The notes under the pieces were generated by a model. It searched no databases. It had not been told where the DNA came from and saw only the letters and a program-made list of their open reading frames with translations. Both the position numbers and the translations under genes were made by a program. DNA of 64,000 nt from Heterostelium multicystogenum (taxonomy: Eukaryota > Evosea > Eumycetozoa > Acytosteliales > Acytosteliaceae), in the NCBI GenBank assembly GCA_003667245.1, contig RCNN01000095.1, forward strand, positions 1 to 64,000. The letters are read 5' to 3'. Positions 53,701 to 64,000 of the stretch are shown piece after piece. Numbering within the stretch: position 1 is the stretch's first letter; each line of letters starts with the position of its first letter.

Positions 53701-56104
53701 CTTATTCTCTACATTGAATTAACATTATTAATTGTCCATCCTGGTCTAGTTATCCAACTTATCATATATTTACCTATTAAATAATTGAATCCATCGGCTG
53801 GGTTTACGATTGAAATGAGTTGCTGCGATACTCATAATCTTTTTGTGCTTTCTTTTCTTAACAAATTCGAGCTGTCAGACGCTGGAAGCTGTGAGTGTGG
53901 AATGTATCGTGGATATTTAGAACGATCGTCAATGGACTGAATGATCGATAAAAGATTTTCAAGTGAAAGCATGTGAAGGGTGTTCAATGGACCTGATAGA
54001 GGGAATGAGTTCTTATAGAGTGTCTTGCAGAGCGACTCAAAAAACATTGCTGCTGTAGAGCTCACAATCGTAATTGATAAAGAGCTCGACCATGGCCAGT
54101 GGAAACTTGCAAAAGTCGCGCAATCCCTCGAGTGCCAATTCCTGCAATTCAAACTGTTGTCTATTATCGACAATGCTCTTCAACAAGACATTGAAGAACT
54201 CTTCGAACTGTGCCTTCAGACAATGTCTCAGAGACACAAACAAATTGAAAAATATTCTCATTGATAACGAGAAAAATTGGTATACTCTTACACATATTCT
54301 AAATAGCAGAATGAAGCAAAGTAAGTAAGTGATATGGAAGAGCAAGTAGTATGCAATCTTACAAGTAATAAATATTTAAAAAGATCGTCTTGTATCACAG
54401 AGATAATACCTGGTGATGACTCCAATGATGATCCTCGCATTTGAACAATCAAATTGATGACGTTCAGCGATAGGAGTCTAGTAATTTCATTGTCCATTTG
54501 AACTGGAGAAGCTATATTATCAACAAAGAACTTGAGTATCTTAATCAGCACTGTTTCATCATATGATTTATCTAGAGATAAAGAATAATAAGTATAATTG
54601 CATGGCCATCTAAGTTTCCTACTACGTACCTGAATCAACCAAATTATTTTGATTTAGTTTTAGGATTAACAACAGTGATATTATGATGTACTGAATTTCT
54701 TTGCTTATGATTATGTTGTTGAGTGTTGTTTATGCTGCTGTTGTTGTTGTTGTTGTTTGGATGTTGATGACCAGAGTGGGTGGGCGAAGTTGATGATAAT
54801 GAATTTGTTGGGAGTGAGTGGTGGTGTTGCAATGGTTGTGTCACTGGTGTAGAAACAGGTGTAGTATTATTGGACAAAGGAGATTTTAGGTGAATTGACA
54901 TGATTGCTTTCATTGTTGTCTTTAGGCTTTAGGGAATCGCCAGAGTGTGGAAGATTACTAAAGAATAAGTCATTATTTGGCGAGAATTGATTTTCATCGG
55001 AAATATGAAGATGTGGCTCATCTGTGAATGAACTGATAATCTTGTCGATTTCGTTTGTGTGGTGACTTCCAACAAGGTTCTCCTGGACTGTTGTAGTAGT
55101 TGTAGTTGTTGTTGTTGTAATTGTTAAAGTAGCACCAATAGAGCTCCTCTTTAGTGATTCATCGCTACCAGCATCGATATGATGCTCATTATCTTGTTGC
55201 TTCTGTTGTAGTTCTTCTTTTTCGAGTGATCCATCTGCCTCTGCTGTGTTAATATCCTGCTTTTTCTCTGCTTGCTGTTCTTGTTTCTCTTGATCGGCTG
55301 TTGTTGTTGTTGTTATTGTGGTGGTAGAATTGAGCTGTGGAAGTGGTGGAGGAGTTGGAGGTGAGTGATAGACATTATATCGTTGGAATGCCGTGGTAAC
55401 TATATCCTGCAATGTCACCTCAGCTGTTTTCTTGAGTAACTCTGATGATCTTGATTGATCGGTCATCAGGAAGCATGTGTTCATGCTCTCAAATACCAAA
55501 TCATTCGTCAAATAGATACCAGCACTATTTTTGATGCAAGCTGACAAAACCTGCAAGATCTTCATCAACACAACCTCATCACTCTTTGAATCTGTGGCCT
55601 CGAATTTACAGTGTGTAACAGATTCAGCAATAGCTCTAATTGCTTTTGGTGCATTGTTTGATTCTGAATCTAAAATCCACATATTATTAGCACCGCTGCT
55701 TCCACCTAGCTAACTCCCAATCCATTTACAATACATACCAATAAAAAGATTTAAAAACTTATTGACAGAAGTCAGTGCTGTTCCAGTGATAGGACCACTT
55801 GTTTCAGCTGATCTGATAACTGTGAGGAATGGCTCCAAATATATTGATGTATCCAAACTGCTGAAATCTAATTTGATGAGATTATCATTAATACCAACTA
55901 TAGTGTGTAATATGTCTATTAGATTTGGTGAAACATACTTGATTCATTATGTAGAGTATTAGTTAGGTTCTTCAATGACTTCAATATTGCATTGTCTGGC
56001 AACAAAGACTGATTGGATGACCATCTTGAGTTTAGTTTTAAAGATGAAAGTAAACCATAGATTTCACCTTGAATAATATGAATTGGATTCAAGGAAGTGA
56101 ACAT
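50778..56104 (-). CDS. gbf1: GBF1/GNOM-type Sec7 ArfGEF
   Basis: Large Golgi/endosomal exchange factor for Arf1. The N-terminal DCB region starts HIIQGEIYGLLSSLKLNSRW and has VIRSAETSGPITGTALTSVN, nearly the animal consensus. A long low-complexity insert rich in Thr, Gln, Glu and Ser (about 55380-54650) precedes the HUS region (SSPVQMDNEITRLLSLN type). The Sec7 domain (about 53800-53280) reads FNYLI, MDPKSISKFFFGNTQVEFEK, GEYIGKKTNKEVL, FLESFIIPGEA (catalytic Glu) and LYSGLMLHTSTFNPNIQ. HDS regions follow. Near the end VPESLKNMLLVMNNSGVFKA and LWELTWTSINDFCPKIREDV match the GBF1 C-terminus, and a Ser/Pro/Asn tail ends at 50778. At least eight introns and several single-base breaks are needed. 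BIG-type ArfGEFs fit less well because the DCB and C-terminal blocks are GBF1-like. Confidence 0.88.
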
Positions 56105-56599
56105 CCTCTTCTCTTCTCTCTTGTTATCTATCGCCTCAGTGTTTCAAATCTAAGAATCCTCTATTGTGTTCACCCAAAATTACTAACTAACTAACTAACA
56201 ATCAAACAAACAAAGCCCTCTCTATCACTTCAATCGATAGTACTTCGTGCACTCTCCTCTTCTTCTTCCTCTTCTAATAATAAAAGTAAAAAGTGATTAT
56301 ACTAATAATAAATAATAATATTTGATTGACTATAAATGATTGCAAATCAGCAACAGATAGTTTGGTTTTGTAATTGTTGTTGTTGTTGTTTGTTGTTTAA
56401 TGAATGATAGTTGTTGTTTGGCATTCATTCAAACCACCAAAGATTTATGAATTTTTTATGTCAAAAATGCATTTCCAAATTTTAATTAAAATTGTGTTTG
56501 ACTTTGAGGTGGTTGTTGTGACTTGTGCACTTCCATCATTATGCTCCTGAGTCACCAAAAATAAAGATGATCTGCATTTGAAATTAATCATGTACATTG

Positions 56600-56600
<1 letters not shown>

Positions 56601-56635
<35 letters not shown>
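56601..56635. repeat. (TAT)n trinucleotide run
   Basis: About eleven TAT units just beyond the stop of the helical-repeat gene, in its 3' flank. Confidence 0.9.
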
Positions 56636-56642
<7 letters not shown>

Positions 56643-56662
56643 ATATTGCTGTTGTTTTTCTA

Positions 56663-58026
56663 TTATTGTTGACTTGTGGTGTTTTTATTGTATTTGTTGA
56701 GCCTATCTTTGACAAGTGTATCCATGATGAGTAGATTGGTAGCAATCGTTTTGTCTGTTGAACTCATGTTGTTTTTGAATTGAGTCAGCTCGTTGTGCAC
56801 TGACTGCCAATTTTGATCGGGGGCATATTGATTGGTGAAGAGAATCGACTGCAGCAGCTGATTGATGATGATGACAAACACTTCTTCTGGACGTCTGGTT
56901 GGATCTGAATTTGTAAGGTTGTAGGTTGGTGTACATCGAAGATAGTATCCAACCCATCGATTCAAGGCGACTTCCTGTGTCAGCATCTTGGCTGGTGCGA
57001 ACTTCTTATTGGAAATATCCTGTAATATATATTCGAGAACTCGACTCTTGGTGATACCATTCTCCAGCAGCTGTGCGAACAACACCTTTCTTGCATCGGG
57101 CAAGTCACGGAAATGTTTGCACAACTGGGGTGTTATGGACTCTCTCAGAACTACAGAGTCAAACAGTTGATACATCTAAATGTAACCGGAAAGTTAATAT
57201 CTAGCTAGCGTCATACCGTTTCGTACACAGCCAAAGGATAACCTACAACAGTAATGATCTTCAGCACATTCTTATATACTTCCAAATCGCATTTATCGAT
57301 GACACCGAACAGTGTCTTGAAGAATGTACCCATTTTCTTTCGCTCCATAATGGATCGCAAAGGATTGTCATACACTTTCTTTTTCAATCAGATGTTGCAA
57401 TACCAGCACCATATAGTTTAACATTGAAATTGCATTATATATAGGGATATACACCATCTGTTTGATTTTAAATAACATGATAGGTAAGTATGAACCAAGT
57501 TGGAATTGTCAGGTGACCAAACTGAAGGTCAGATTGAAACAATAACATACTTTGGGCTCGTGTTGCACTTCATTGTAGTGGTGGTCCAATGACATCAATA
57601 CCGATTGCAACAAATCGAAACTAAAGTCAAGGTGGAACTGATATCTCTCAAGGAGTTGGTGAAATACAGCCATTATATAGTTTACAAGTGTTTCTTGGTT
57701 CTTTTTATTCAACAAATTCATCATTGTATCTGTTGTTTCACTGCGAAGTAGTAGTTAGAGAGCAATGCTTATTTAATCAATTGATAGAATGCTAGCTAAG
57801 ACTTACACAGGTGGCATATAACCCATATTAGCAAGATACAATATCATCTTACATGCACTTTCATTTTGTAGGTCTATAGTACAATAACTAGTTAGTACTA
57901 CTACATATTATAAAGACTCACACATCTGACGACAATGGATGTCATGGACTTACACTCCTCATCCTGTAATAAATGAGTGACAGTATTACTAAGACCTGTT
58001 GAATAATAGGTTATATCTTGACTCAT
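56663..58026 (-). CDS. conserved-looking all-helical protein, family not recognised
   Basis: From MSQDITYYSTGLSNTVTHLL at 58026 the gene runs over several short exons. Segments read KSMTSIVVRC, ESACKMILYLANMGYMPP, NQETLVNYIMAVFHQLLERY, FDLLQSVLMSLDHHYNE, MLNYMVLVLQHLIEKESVYD, NPLRSIMERKKMGTFFKTL, DLEVYKNVLKIITVVGYPLA and ITPQLCKHFRDLPDARKVL. The last 170-codon exon is open. Regular amphipathic helices of 15-20 residues suggest an ARM/HEAT-like scaffold of about 420 aa. There is no signal peptide or transmembrane segment. It lies between GBF1 and UMP-CMP kinase on the same strand. I cannot assign a function. Confidence 0.6.
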
Positions 58027-58416
58027 TGTATTCGACTTTCTGCTCTCTGAAAGTTAATGCTCAAATAATAATTAATTTATTCAAAGTTTTGAATCTGAAT
58101 TTCCATTTGCAACAACAACAATTTATAAAGTATGATTTCAAGAATACTGCTTTGACTGATACTGACTGGTAACCTATTATAATAGGTTGTTCTATCTATC
58201 ACTTCTATTTATCCATATACTATTATTATTTGTTTATTGATTGGTTTAATAATAATGTTATATTACATTTTATTGCTTCGGGTATTGGTAAATTTTATAT
58301 TTGATACAGTTGGTTTTGTTTATTGAATTGGAATCTATCTATGTTAGCTTGTCTATCCTATCTATATATGATTGATTTTCAAATATAATATATCATCATC
58401 ATCTAGAGTCTAGGTT
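58027..58416. other. intergenic, AT-rich
   Basis: Spacer upstream of the helical protein gene and downstream of UMP-CMP kinase. Nothing seen. Confidence 0.6.
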
Positions 58417-60043
<1,627 letters not shown>

Positions 60044-61895
60044 ATGATGAATGAAAAAGACGAAAGAATTCAACAGCAGAGTCAGTCCGAGGGAGGCACT
60101 AGAACTGATCATATACCTATTGCTAACAAGAATAGTAGCAGCACAGCTATAGCAACATCTGCTCCTCCAACCATTGCAATGATGTATACAAAGGAATCGG
60201 AAGATCTCATACGGCAGCAACTGTCACAACCTTCGCCTTCAAAGAAAACCAAACATGATTTTGACTTCATTAGAACCATAGGAAAAGGCTCCTATGGAAA
60301 GGTAAGCTTTCAATGTACAAATACTCAAATGAAACGACTCGACTAACAAAGATATCTTTAGGTTAAATTGGTCATTGAGAAAGAGACAGGCAAAGGATAT
60401 GCTGCTAAAATATTAAATAAACAACTAATACTCAAAGAGAAGAAAGCAAAATATGTAAATACTGAGAAAAATATTCTAGATTCACTGGATCATCCAAATA
60501 TCATCAAACTATATTACACGTTTCAAGATGAATCTAATCTATGTATGTAAATGAGTGGATTGATTATATCGCATATGCATTGACTAAAATTGTTTTTAAT
60601 GGTAAAGACTTTATATTGGAATATTGTCCAAATGGTGATTTATTGGAACAACTTAAAAAGTGCAGTTGCTTTAGTATGGATGTTGTGCGATTCTATGCAG
60701 CGGAGATTCTTATTACGATGGAGTATTTACATAGTCATGGAATTGTCCATCGGGACTTGAAACCAGAGAATATACTTCTGTCGAAATCAATGCATATAAA
60801 ATTGAGCGATTTTGGTACTGCTAAGGATCTTGGCAGTGATCCACTGGCTCGCTCTGGTTCATTCTGTGGAACTGCAGAGTATGTTTGTCCTGAACTATTA
60901 GTCGAGAAGAAAGCTGGAAAGACTGCAGATCTTTGGTCATATGGATGTTTAATCTATCAACTAATTTCTGGAAAACTTCCTTTCAAAGGATTCAATGACT
61001 ATCAAACATTCCAGTTGATTATTAAACGTGAGTTTGAATTTCCAACAAATTTCGATCCCGATGCACAAGACCTAGTAGATAAGCTGCTGAACTTGACACC
61101 AGATATGCGTCCCTCATTCCAAGAGATTAGATCCCACCCATTCTTCAAAAGTGTAGATTTTGATAATCTTGGTAAGATTGATCCACCTATCATTGTGCCA
61201 ATTGACCCTGTTTCTCCGACGACAACTATCACCCCAACAACCACTACGACTACTTCTTCGGACACAAATCAGCACCAAAGAATACGTTCACAATCTGAAG
61301 CAATCCCAACAAGTAATCCACTTCCAGACCACATCAAACAAAGAGAGAGATCATCATCACAAACATCTCCTATGAAAGCCTCTAACTCCAATGACAATCT
61401 TTCACAAACCAACCCGTCCAGAAATTCATGTCAAATATTCGTTTCACCAACTGACCTGCTGCTGGGTGGTAAAGAAATAAAGAGTGAACTAAGAAATGAA
61501 CAAAAAGATTTAGTTTGGAACAGATTTCTCTTGCCAAATAATGAAATCATATTAGCAATGGCATCACTAGAAAAGAAAACAGGACTAATATCAAAGAAAA
61601 GAATGTTAATTATAACAGATACACCAAGAATATTTTATGTAGATCCACATAAAATGATAGTAAAAGGAGAGATTCCTGTGGACTCTACTTTGTCAGCAGA
61701 ATCCAAATCAGCCAGACACTTTGTAATCAATACTGTAAGATATTACCAATTGTTCACTTTAAATCCTAACACTAACTTGTTTTATTTTGATCACAGAGAG
61801 GAAGACATAAACACTTTTTTGATCTTAACAGTTGTTACAGATGGGTAGATTATATTAATGATTTGAAGATGTTGGGTGTTGTAAATAATAAATAA
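60044..61895 (+). CDS. pdkA: PDK1-type kinase with PH domain
   Basis: 3-phosphoinositide-dependent kinase that activates Akt/PKB-class AGC kinases in chemotaxis and development. Four exons with introns at 60302-60361, 60543-60607 and 61735-61796, all in phase. The kinase domain starts FDFIRTIGKGSYGKVKLVIE (Gly loop split by intron 1), YAAKILNKQ (VAIK Lys), FILEYCPNGDLLEQL, HGIVHRDLKPENILL, KLSDFGTAKDLG, then ARSGSFCGTAEYVCPELL with the T-loop Ser. A Ser/Thr/Gln linker leads to the PH domain: WNRFLLPNNEIILAMASLEK, KKRMLIITDTPRIFYVDP and GRKHKHFFDLNSCYRWVDYI. Order, PIF-pocket region and PH type match PDK1. D. discoideum has two copies (PdkA, PdkB), so A versus B is unsure. No frame break was needed. 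Confidence 0.9.
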
Positions 61896-62318
61896 ATCTT
61901 GATTTTGAATTCTCATTTAATAAATATCTTAGACCAATAACTATCAAGTTTTTTGTCTAAATGGAAACCACATTATGTATTAGTTTCCAAACCTGTAAGA
62001 AATGAATATAAAAATAGAGAACAATTGTTATTCTTTAAAATGAAATAATAAATATATTATTGAATAAGGTTTACTTTGATGAAACCTTATTAAATAATAT
62101 ACTCTGTCATTTATTAATTTTAATGTTAAATCTTCAACGTATCGTGGTAGTTGTTGAAATATTCAATATTGATAAATGGATTGCATTAGAATGGAGATGA
62201 AGATTATTATTATTGTGTTCTAGTAAAAATGATAAACATAAAGATGTCTATCTTTTTTGTTGAGGTTGTTTCGAAAAAAAAGAGTGGCGTTCTAATAATA
62301 ACAATTATGATTCTAAAA
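61896..62318. other. convergent 3' spacer of pdkA and the bZIP gene
   Basis: Holds a strong inverted repeat (62054-62100) and otherwise A/T-rich DNA. Confidence 0.6.
62054..62100. terminator. 19 bp inverted repeat, possible hairpin
   Basis: Arms at 62054-62072 and 62082-62100 are complementary at 18 of 19 positions, with loop ACTTTGATG. The core AATAAGGTTT/AAACCTTATT is perfect. It lies between two convergent genes, so a 3'-end or termination role is possible; a small RNA hairpin or a tiny mobile element remnant are alternatives. Confidence 0.4.
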
Positions 62319-63506
62319 TTAATTGTTGGCAGTATTGAGATGGAAATGGTGATAACCAAGAAGATTCTTTCTAGTTGGTGACGATGATAAATTGGTGGAG
62401 TTACGTGATGGCATGACTTGTCCATTAATATTTTTAGTTAAGTGGTGGAGTGACGGCAGTAGTGGCGAGGAATCTGGTGAAAATGTAGAACTTTGATTTG
62501 ATTGTTGGTTACCGCTGATGCTACTATCCATTGGAGTTGGGTGGTAGGAGGATGATCTTGCACGTGTTAAATAGGCAGGTGATGAATTTACATTGGGATT
62601 TGAAATACTGAGGAATGGTTGATTGTTGAATCCTCCAATTGGACTATTATTATTTTGTTGTTGGCTATTTTCTGAATTATTATTATTACTATTGCTGCTA
62701 TTATTATTATTTTTATTATTATTATTACAATTCATCTTATTCATTCCAATTACTATCTCATCGTTGAACCTTCTTGTAGTTTGTTGTGGTGTTTGAACTG
62801 AGAAAGTGGAATTGTTTGTAATAGTTGGTTTTTCGAGAGTTGGGGTGGTATTTGTGGATGAGGGTGATGTGATTAATATTTCGTCGATTCGCTTTTGGAG
62901 TAATTCGTTATGTACTGAAATTTTTTTGAAGGCTTGCTCCATTTCATCGAGTTGTGTGGTAGCCTCGTAGTGGTGACGTGTGAGTGTGGAAGCACTCTGA
63001 CGGAGTTCGTGAGTAACCAAGTGAAGCTCTTGGGCCTTTGTCTCGAGATTTGTGATATATTCTTTCTTTCTGTGACGAGAAAGAGCAGCCGACTGCCTGT
63101 TCTTCATGAGACGTACTTGTCTCTTTTTGATACGGTCTTCGTCTTGGACGTCCGACTTCATCTTACCGATCTTGAATTCTGATGATGAAGATGGATCGGA
63201 GAGATCGTACATTGGAGGGAGCTCTGGACTATACATTTTACTGACAAAAAGTGAGGGTGATTCTATGGATGATTTATAATGTTGTTGTTGTTGGTGATGG
63301 AGATGGTGATGATGGCTAACTGGAGAGGGCGAATAATAATGGTTCATTGGATAGTTAGTTATTGAATCTTCGGAAATTAAAAAATTGGAAATTGGAGATG
63401 AAGTAGGAGAAGCAGATGAGGACAAAGAAGACGATAGAGAAGACAATGAAGAAGAATGGTAACTTGTCCGGTAGAGCGGGGAATTTAAAATAGTTGGACT
63501 TGACAT
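62319..63506 (-). CDS. bZIP transcription factor
   Basis: Single-exon gene of 395 codons, intact. The N-terminus is Ser/Pro-rich with His and Gln runs. The bZIP domain lies at about residues 130-210: basic region KKRQVRLMKNRQSAALSRHR, with the N-x7-R pattern (NRQSAALSR) that contacts DNA, then EYITNLETKAQELHLVTHEL and the continuing leucine/hydrophobic heptads (LRQSASTLTRHHYEAT, LDEMEQAFKKIS). The rest is Asn-, Ser- and Thr-rich low-complexity sequence, typical of dictyostelid factors. No membrane segment, so not an ATF6-like protein. The specific orthologue cannot be named. Confidence 0.88.
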   Translation of the reverse strand: MSSPTILNSPLYRTSYHSSSLSSLSSSLSSSASPTSSPISNFLISEDSITNYPMNHYYSPSPVSHHHHLHHQQQQHYKSSIESPSLFVSKMYSPELPPMYDLSDPSSSSEFKIGKMKSDVQDEDRIKKRQVRLMKNRQSAALSRHRKKEYITNLETKAQELHLVTHELRQSASTLTRHHYEATTQLDEMEQAFKKISVHNELLQKRIDEILITSPSSTNTTPTLEKPTITNNSTFSVQTPQQTTRRFNDEIVIGMNKMNCNNNNKNNNNSSNSNNNNSENSQQQNNNSPIGGFNNQPFLSISNPNVNSSPAYLTRARSSSYHPTPMDSSISGNQQSNQSSTFSPDSSPLLPSLHHLTKNINGQVMPSRNSTNLSSSPTRKNLLGYHHFHLNTANN

Positions 63507-64000
63507 ATTTTTTTGTTAACAAGAAATAGTGGCAAAATAATATAGTTTTGGAAATTGACAGAAAATATAATAGTTGGTTATAATTGAAGGAGGGATTTAA
63601 TAATATTGAGAGGAATCAATAAATATAAATATAATAAAATTAATTGTATATTTAGGTAGTAAAAACTTCCAGTTATAAAATTAATATAATATAGAAATTG
63701 CCTATGTTGATATATATGAGTTCAACTTGGGTATAAGAAAGAGAACAATTTCAGGTGTATAGGGATGGTACTAAATTATATGATTATTCCTGGGTTTACA
63801 CTTGTTGATGTTGATATTCGAGAAAGATGGAAGATGGTTTGATTTGATTTGATTTGGTTTGGTTTGATTGATTGTTTGTTTTGGTTTGGTTTGAAAAAAC
63901 CTTTTTAGATGAATAAGATATTGATAGATTTAATGGTTCAAGTTTAAAGTATATAGTATTGTTAGGATAACTTTGAAGGTTGAACAATACAAGTATTAAA
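63507..64000. other. upstream region of the bZIP gene
   Basis: Non-coding, with a TTTGATT/TTTGGTT degenerate tract at about 63838-63895. The 63-codon antisense frame there is low complexity and not called. Confidence 0.55.

Noticed and set aside
63796..63987. 63-codon antisense frame at the right edge
   Set aside because: Asn/Gln/Thr/Lys reading of a degenerate TTTGGTT tract, with no conserved feature.

Overview
The window is nuclear DNA from a dictyostelid social amoeba. The base composition is AT-rich with very AT-rich intergenic DNA. Introns are short (about 55-100 bp) with GTAAGT or GTATGT donors. Coding regions carry poly-Q, poly-N, poly-S and poly-D tracts, and a CudA-type transcription factor, a lineage marker, is present. 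Coding DNA is less AT-rich than in Dictyostelium discoideum, so another dictyostelid is more likely; the species cannot be named from the sequence alone.

Layout. 0-8.4 kb: a small basic protein, a sugar-type MFS transporter, a PHD/TFIIS-like/SPOC protein and an INO80C/Ies6-like YL1_C protein. 8.7-15.3 kb: a WDR48/UAF1 homologue, an EngB-type GTPase and the PP2A B55 subunit. A 3 kb gene-free stretch follows. 18.4-23.6 kb: CDC34-type E2, a spliced membrane microprotein, nucleoside diphosphate kinase and a RhoGEF. After 2.8 kb of non-coding DNA comes cudA (26.4 kb). 28.3-35 kb: an EF-hand RabGAP, a GNAT acetyltransferase, uridine kinase and a TPT-family transporter. 35.5-44.2 kb is an accessory-looking island: a zinc-finger gene resembling transposon-associated proteins, a restriction-endonuclease-like gene, a motorless myosin II relic, and an FHA/F-box-like protein whose N-terminus copies the histone H3 tail. 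44.4-64 kb: a GH18 chitobiase-like enzyme, gephyrin, a secreted CAP-WSC protein with a GPI-type tail, the ArfGEF GBF1, an unrecognised helical protein, UMP-CMP kinase, PDK1 and a bZIP factor.

Almost every conserved gene, including ndk, B55, CDC34 and gephyrin, carries one or more single-base indels inside invariant motifs. By my hand count extra bases outnumber missing ones about four to one, often in short homopolymers. I read this as residual assembly error, so frame breaks are not used here to call pseudogenes. The exception is the myosin relic, which also has in-frame nonsense codons. CDS coordinates are outer bounds of a gene that may need splicing and indel correction. No single pathway unites the window; recurring themes are chromatin and transcription (INO80C, PHD-SPOC, CudA, bZIP, H3-mimic), ubiquitin (CDC34, WDR48, F-box) and vesicle traffic (GBF1, RabGAP, RhoGEF).
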